Shown piece after piece: positions 6,453 to 7,444 of a DNA stretch of 7,444 bases (position 1 is its first letter; each line of letters opens with the position of its first letter). Origin of the DNA: Betaproteobacteria bacterium (lineage in GTDB: Bacteria; Pseudomonadota; Gammaproteobacteria; Burkholderiales; SG8-39); assembly GCA_029858545.1 (NCBI GenBank), contig JAOUFA010000176.1, positions 1 through 7,444 on the forward strand, written 5' to 3'. The notes under the pieces are model-generated. The model had not been told where the DNA came from and ran no database searches. It saw only the letters and a program-made list of their open reading frames with translations. A program made the position numbers and the translations under genes.

Positions 6453-7444
6453 ATGGACGTGATTACTCAAGCGCTCGCGCTCGTTTTTCAATGGGAGAAT
6501 CTTGCCGCCCTGGCAGGCGGCTCGATCTATGGCGTCATCGTTGGCGTACTGCCGGGACTGGGGCCGTCAGCCGGCATGGCACTCGCCTTGCCGCTCGTGA
6601 TGAAATGGCATCCCCTCACGGCGCTGATCTTCATGGGATCGCTTTACAAGTGCAGCAATTATGGTGGTTCGCTCACCGCCATATTGATGAACACGCCGGG
6701 CGATGCTTCCAACGCGGCGACGATCCTGGACGGCCACCCCATGTGCCGCAACGGCAAAGGCGGCGTCGCGCTGGGCTTGAGCGCGGCGGCGGCGATGGTC
6801 GGAGGCACGATCGGCATGATGTGCCTTATCTTTGCCGCGCCGCTGCTTGCCGACTTCGCCTTGCGATTCGGCCCGGCCGAATATTTCCTTACGGCGCTCC
6901 TTGCGCTATCGATCATCGCCGCGGTGGTGCAGGGCGCGACTATCAAGGGGCTGATCGCCGCCGGTCTGGGCCTGTTGCTCTCGACCGTCGGCTTCGATGT
7001 CATTAGCGGAAGTCTGCGCTATACCGCCGGCTGGGCGCCGCTGGAAGACGGTGTTCCGCTCATCCAAGCCCTGGTCGGACTGTTCGCCGTGACGCAAGCC
7101 CTCGTGCTCGCCGAGAGCGCCGCGCCGATTTCGCATCTCGCCAGACTTTCCGGCGGCTTCTGGGAGGGGGTGGCGACCTACTTCCGGCATCCCGTTACCA
7201 TCGTCCGCTCCTCGCTGATCGGATTGTTCATCGGCGTGCTGCCAGCGGTCGGGCAGAGTTCCGCGGGTCTTCTGGCCTGGGCGGACGCGAAGCGGGCGTC
7301 GAAGAATCCGGAGACTTTCGGCGAGGGCAACCCGGAGGGCGTGCTTGCCTCCGAGACCTCCACCAATGCCTGCATGCCGGGCGATCTGGTCTGCACCATC
7401 GCGCTCGGCATTCCCGGCAGCGTGGGGGCGGCCGTCTTTTTGGG
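6453..7444 (+). CDS. tctA: TctA-family large membrane subunit of a tripartite tricarboxylate transporter (3' end beyond window)
   Basis: The first 330 residues of an expected ~500 are visible; the frame is open to the right edge. TctA is the large inner-membrane subunit thought to carry out cation-driven substrate translocation. The family's two related halves are both seen: GVIVGVLPGLGPSAGMALAL (residues 27-46) and, later, GLFIGVLPAVGQSSAGLLAW (257-276). Further hallmarks are YGGSLTAILMNTPGD (70-84), FGPAEYFLTALLAL (139-152), KGLIAAGLGLLLSTVG (165-180) and, near the edge, ASETSTNACMPGD followed by IALGIPGS (299-323). Start: ATG at 6453, with a purine-rich AAAGAGAAG ending about 8 nt upstream; an ATG at 6445 is closed by a stop after five codons. 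It follows tctB by 42 nt. The carboxylate carried is unknown; citrate, tartrate, aromatic and dicarboxylic acids are all known in the family. Confidence 0.96.
   Translation, partial: MDVITQALALVFQWENLAALAGGSIYGVIVGVLPGLGPSAGMALALPLVMKWHPLTALIFMGSLYKCSNYGGSLTAILMNTPGDASNAATILDGHPMCRNGKGGVALGLSAAAAMVGGTIGMMCLIFAAPLLADFALRFGPAEYFLTALLALSIIAAVVQGATIKGLIAAGLGLLLSTVGFDVISGSLRYTAGWAPLEDGVPLIQALVGLFAVTQALVLAESAAPISHLARLSGGFWEGVATYFRHPVTIVRSSLIGLFIGVLPAVGQSSAGLLAWADAKRASKNPETFGEGNPEGVLASETSTNACMPGDLVCTIALGIPGSVGAAVFL

Overview
The window is GC-rich (roughly 60-65% by eye) and holds only transport genes plus one hydrolase. Gene style and content point to a proteobacterium, most likely a betaproteobacterium of the Burkholderiales. 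The main clue is a Bug/TctC-type periplasmic binding protein alongside TctA/TctB, in a dense field of nitrate/sulfonate/taurine-type ABC transporter genes. This assignment is inference from family distribution; no rRNA or other phylogenetic marker is present.

Layout. From 5588 down to 550 five genes run on the minus strand with short gaps. In transcription order they are an NMT1/SsuA-like periplasmic binding protein (5588-4587), an ABC ATPase (4583-3762, 3 nt after the previous stop), an ABC permease (3746-2931, 15 nt gap), a Bug/TctC-like binding protein (2840-1875, 90 nt gap, its own strong ribosome binding site) and a type I sulfatase (1851-550, 23 nt gap). After a 218-nt spacer a second ABC ATPase of the same class starts at 331 on the minus strand and runs off the left edge. 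On the plus strand, divergent from the first gene, lie tctB (5922-6410) and tctA (6453 to the right edge, truncated). The 333-nt divergent intergenic region holds a perfect 17-bp inverted repeat (5789-5805) and a second, imperfect one (5758-5774) about three helical turns away; these are the best operator candidates.

How the genes may work together. The ABC trio is a complete importer of the SsuABC/TauABC/NrtABC class. The sulfatase has the CxPxR formylglycine motif and no visible signal peptide, so it should act in the cytoplasm. An importer followed by a cytoplasmic sulfatase recalls the ats sulfate-ester scavenging loci of pseudomonads: import a sulfate ester, cleave it, and use the sulfate and/or the organic part. 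The TctC-like protein sits inside this operon while TctB and TctA are encoded divergently across a shared control region, so the TRAP-like tripartite tricarboxylate transporter and the ABC/sulfatase operon may be co-regulated and serve one substrate or its product. The substrate cannot be read from the sequence.

No RNA genes, insertion sequences, CRISPR arrays or convincing terminators were seen. The content is made of known families; the unusual part is how they are combined.
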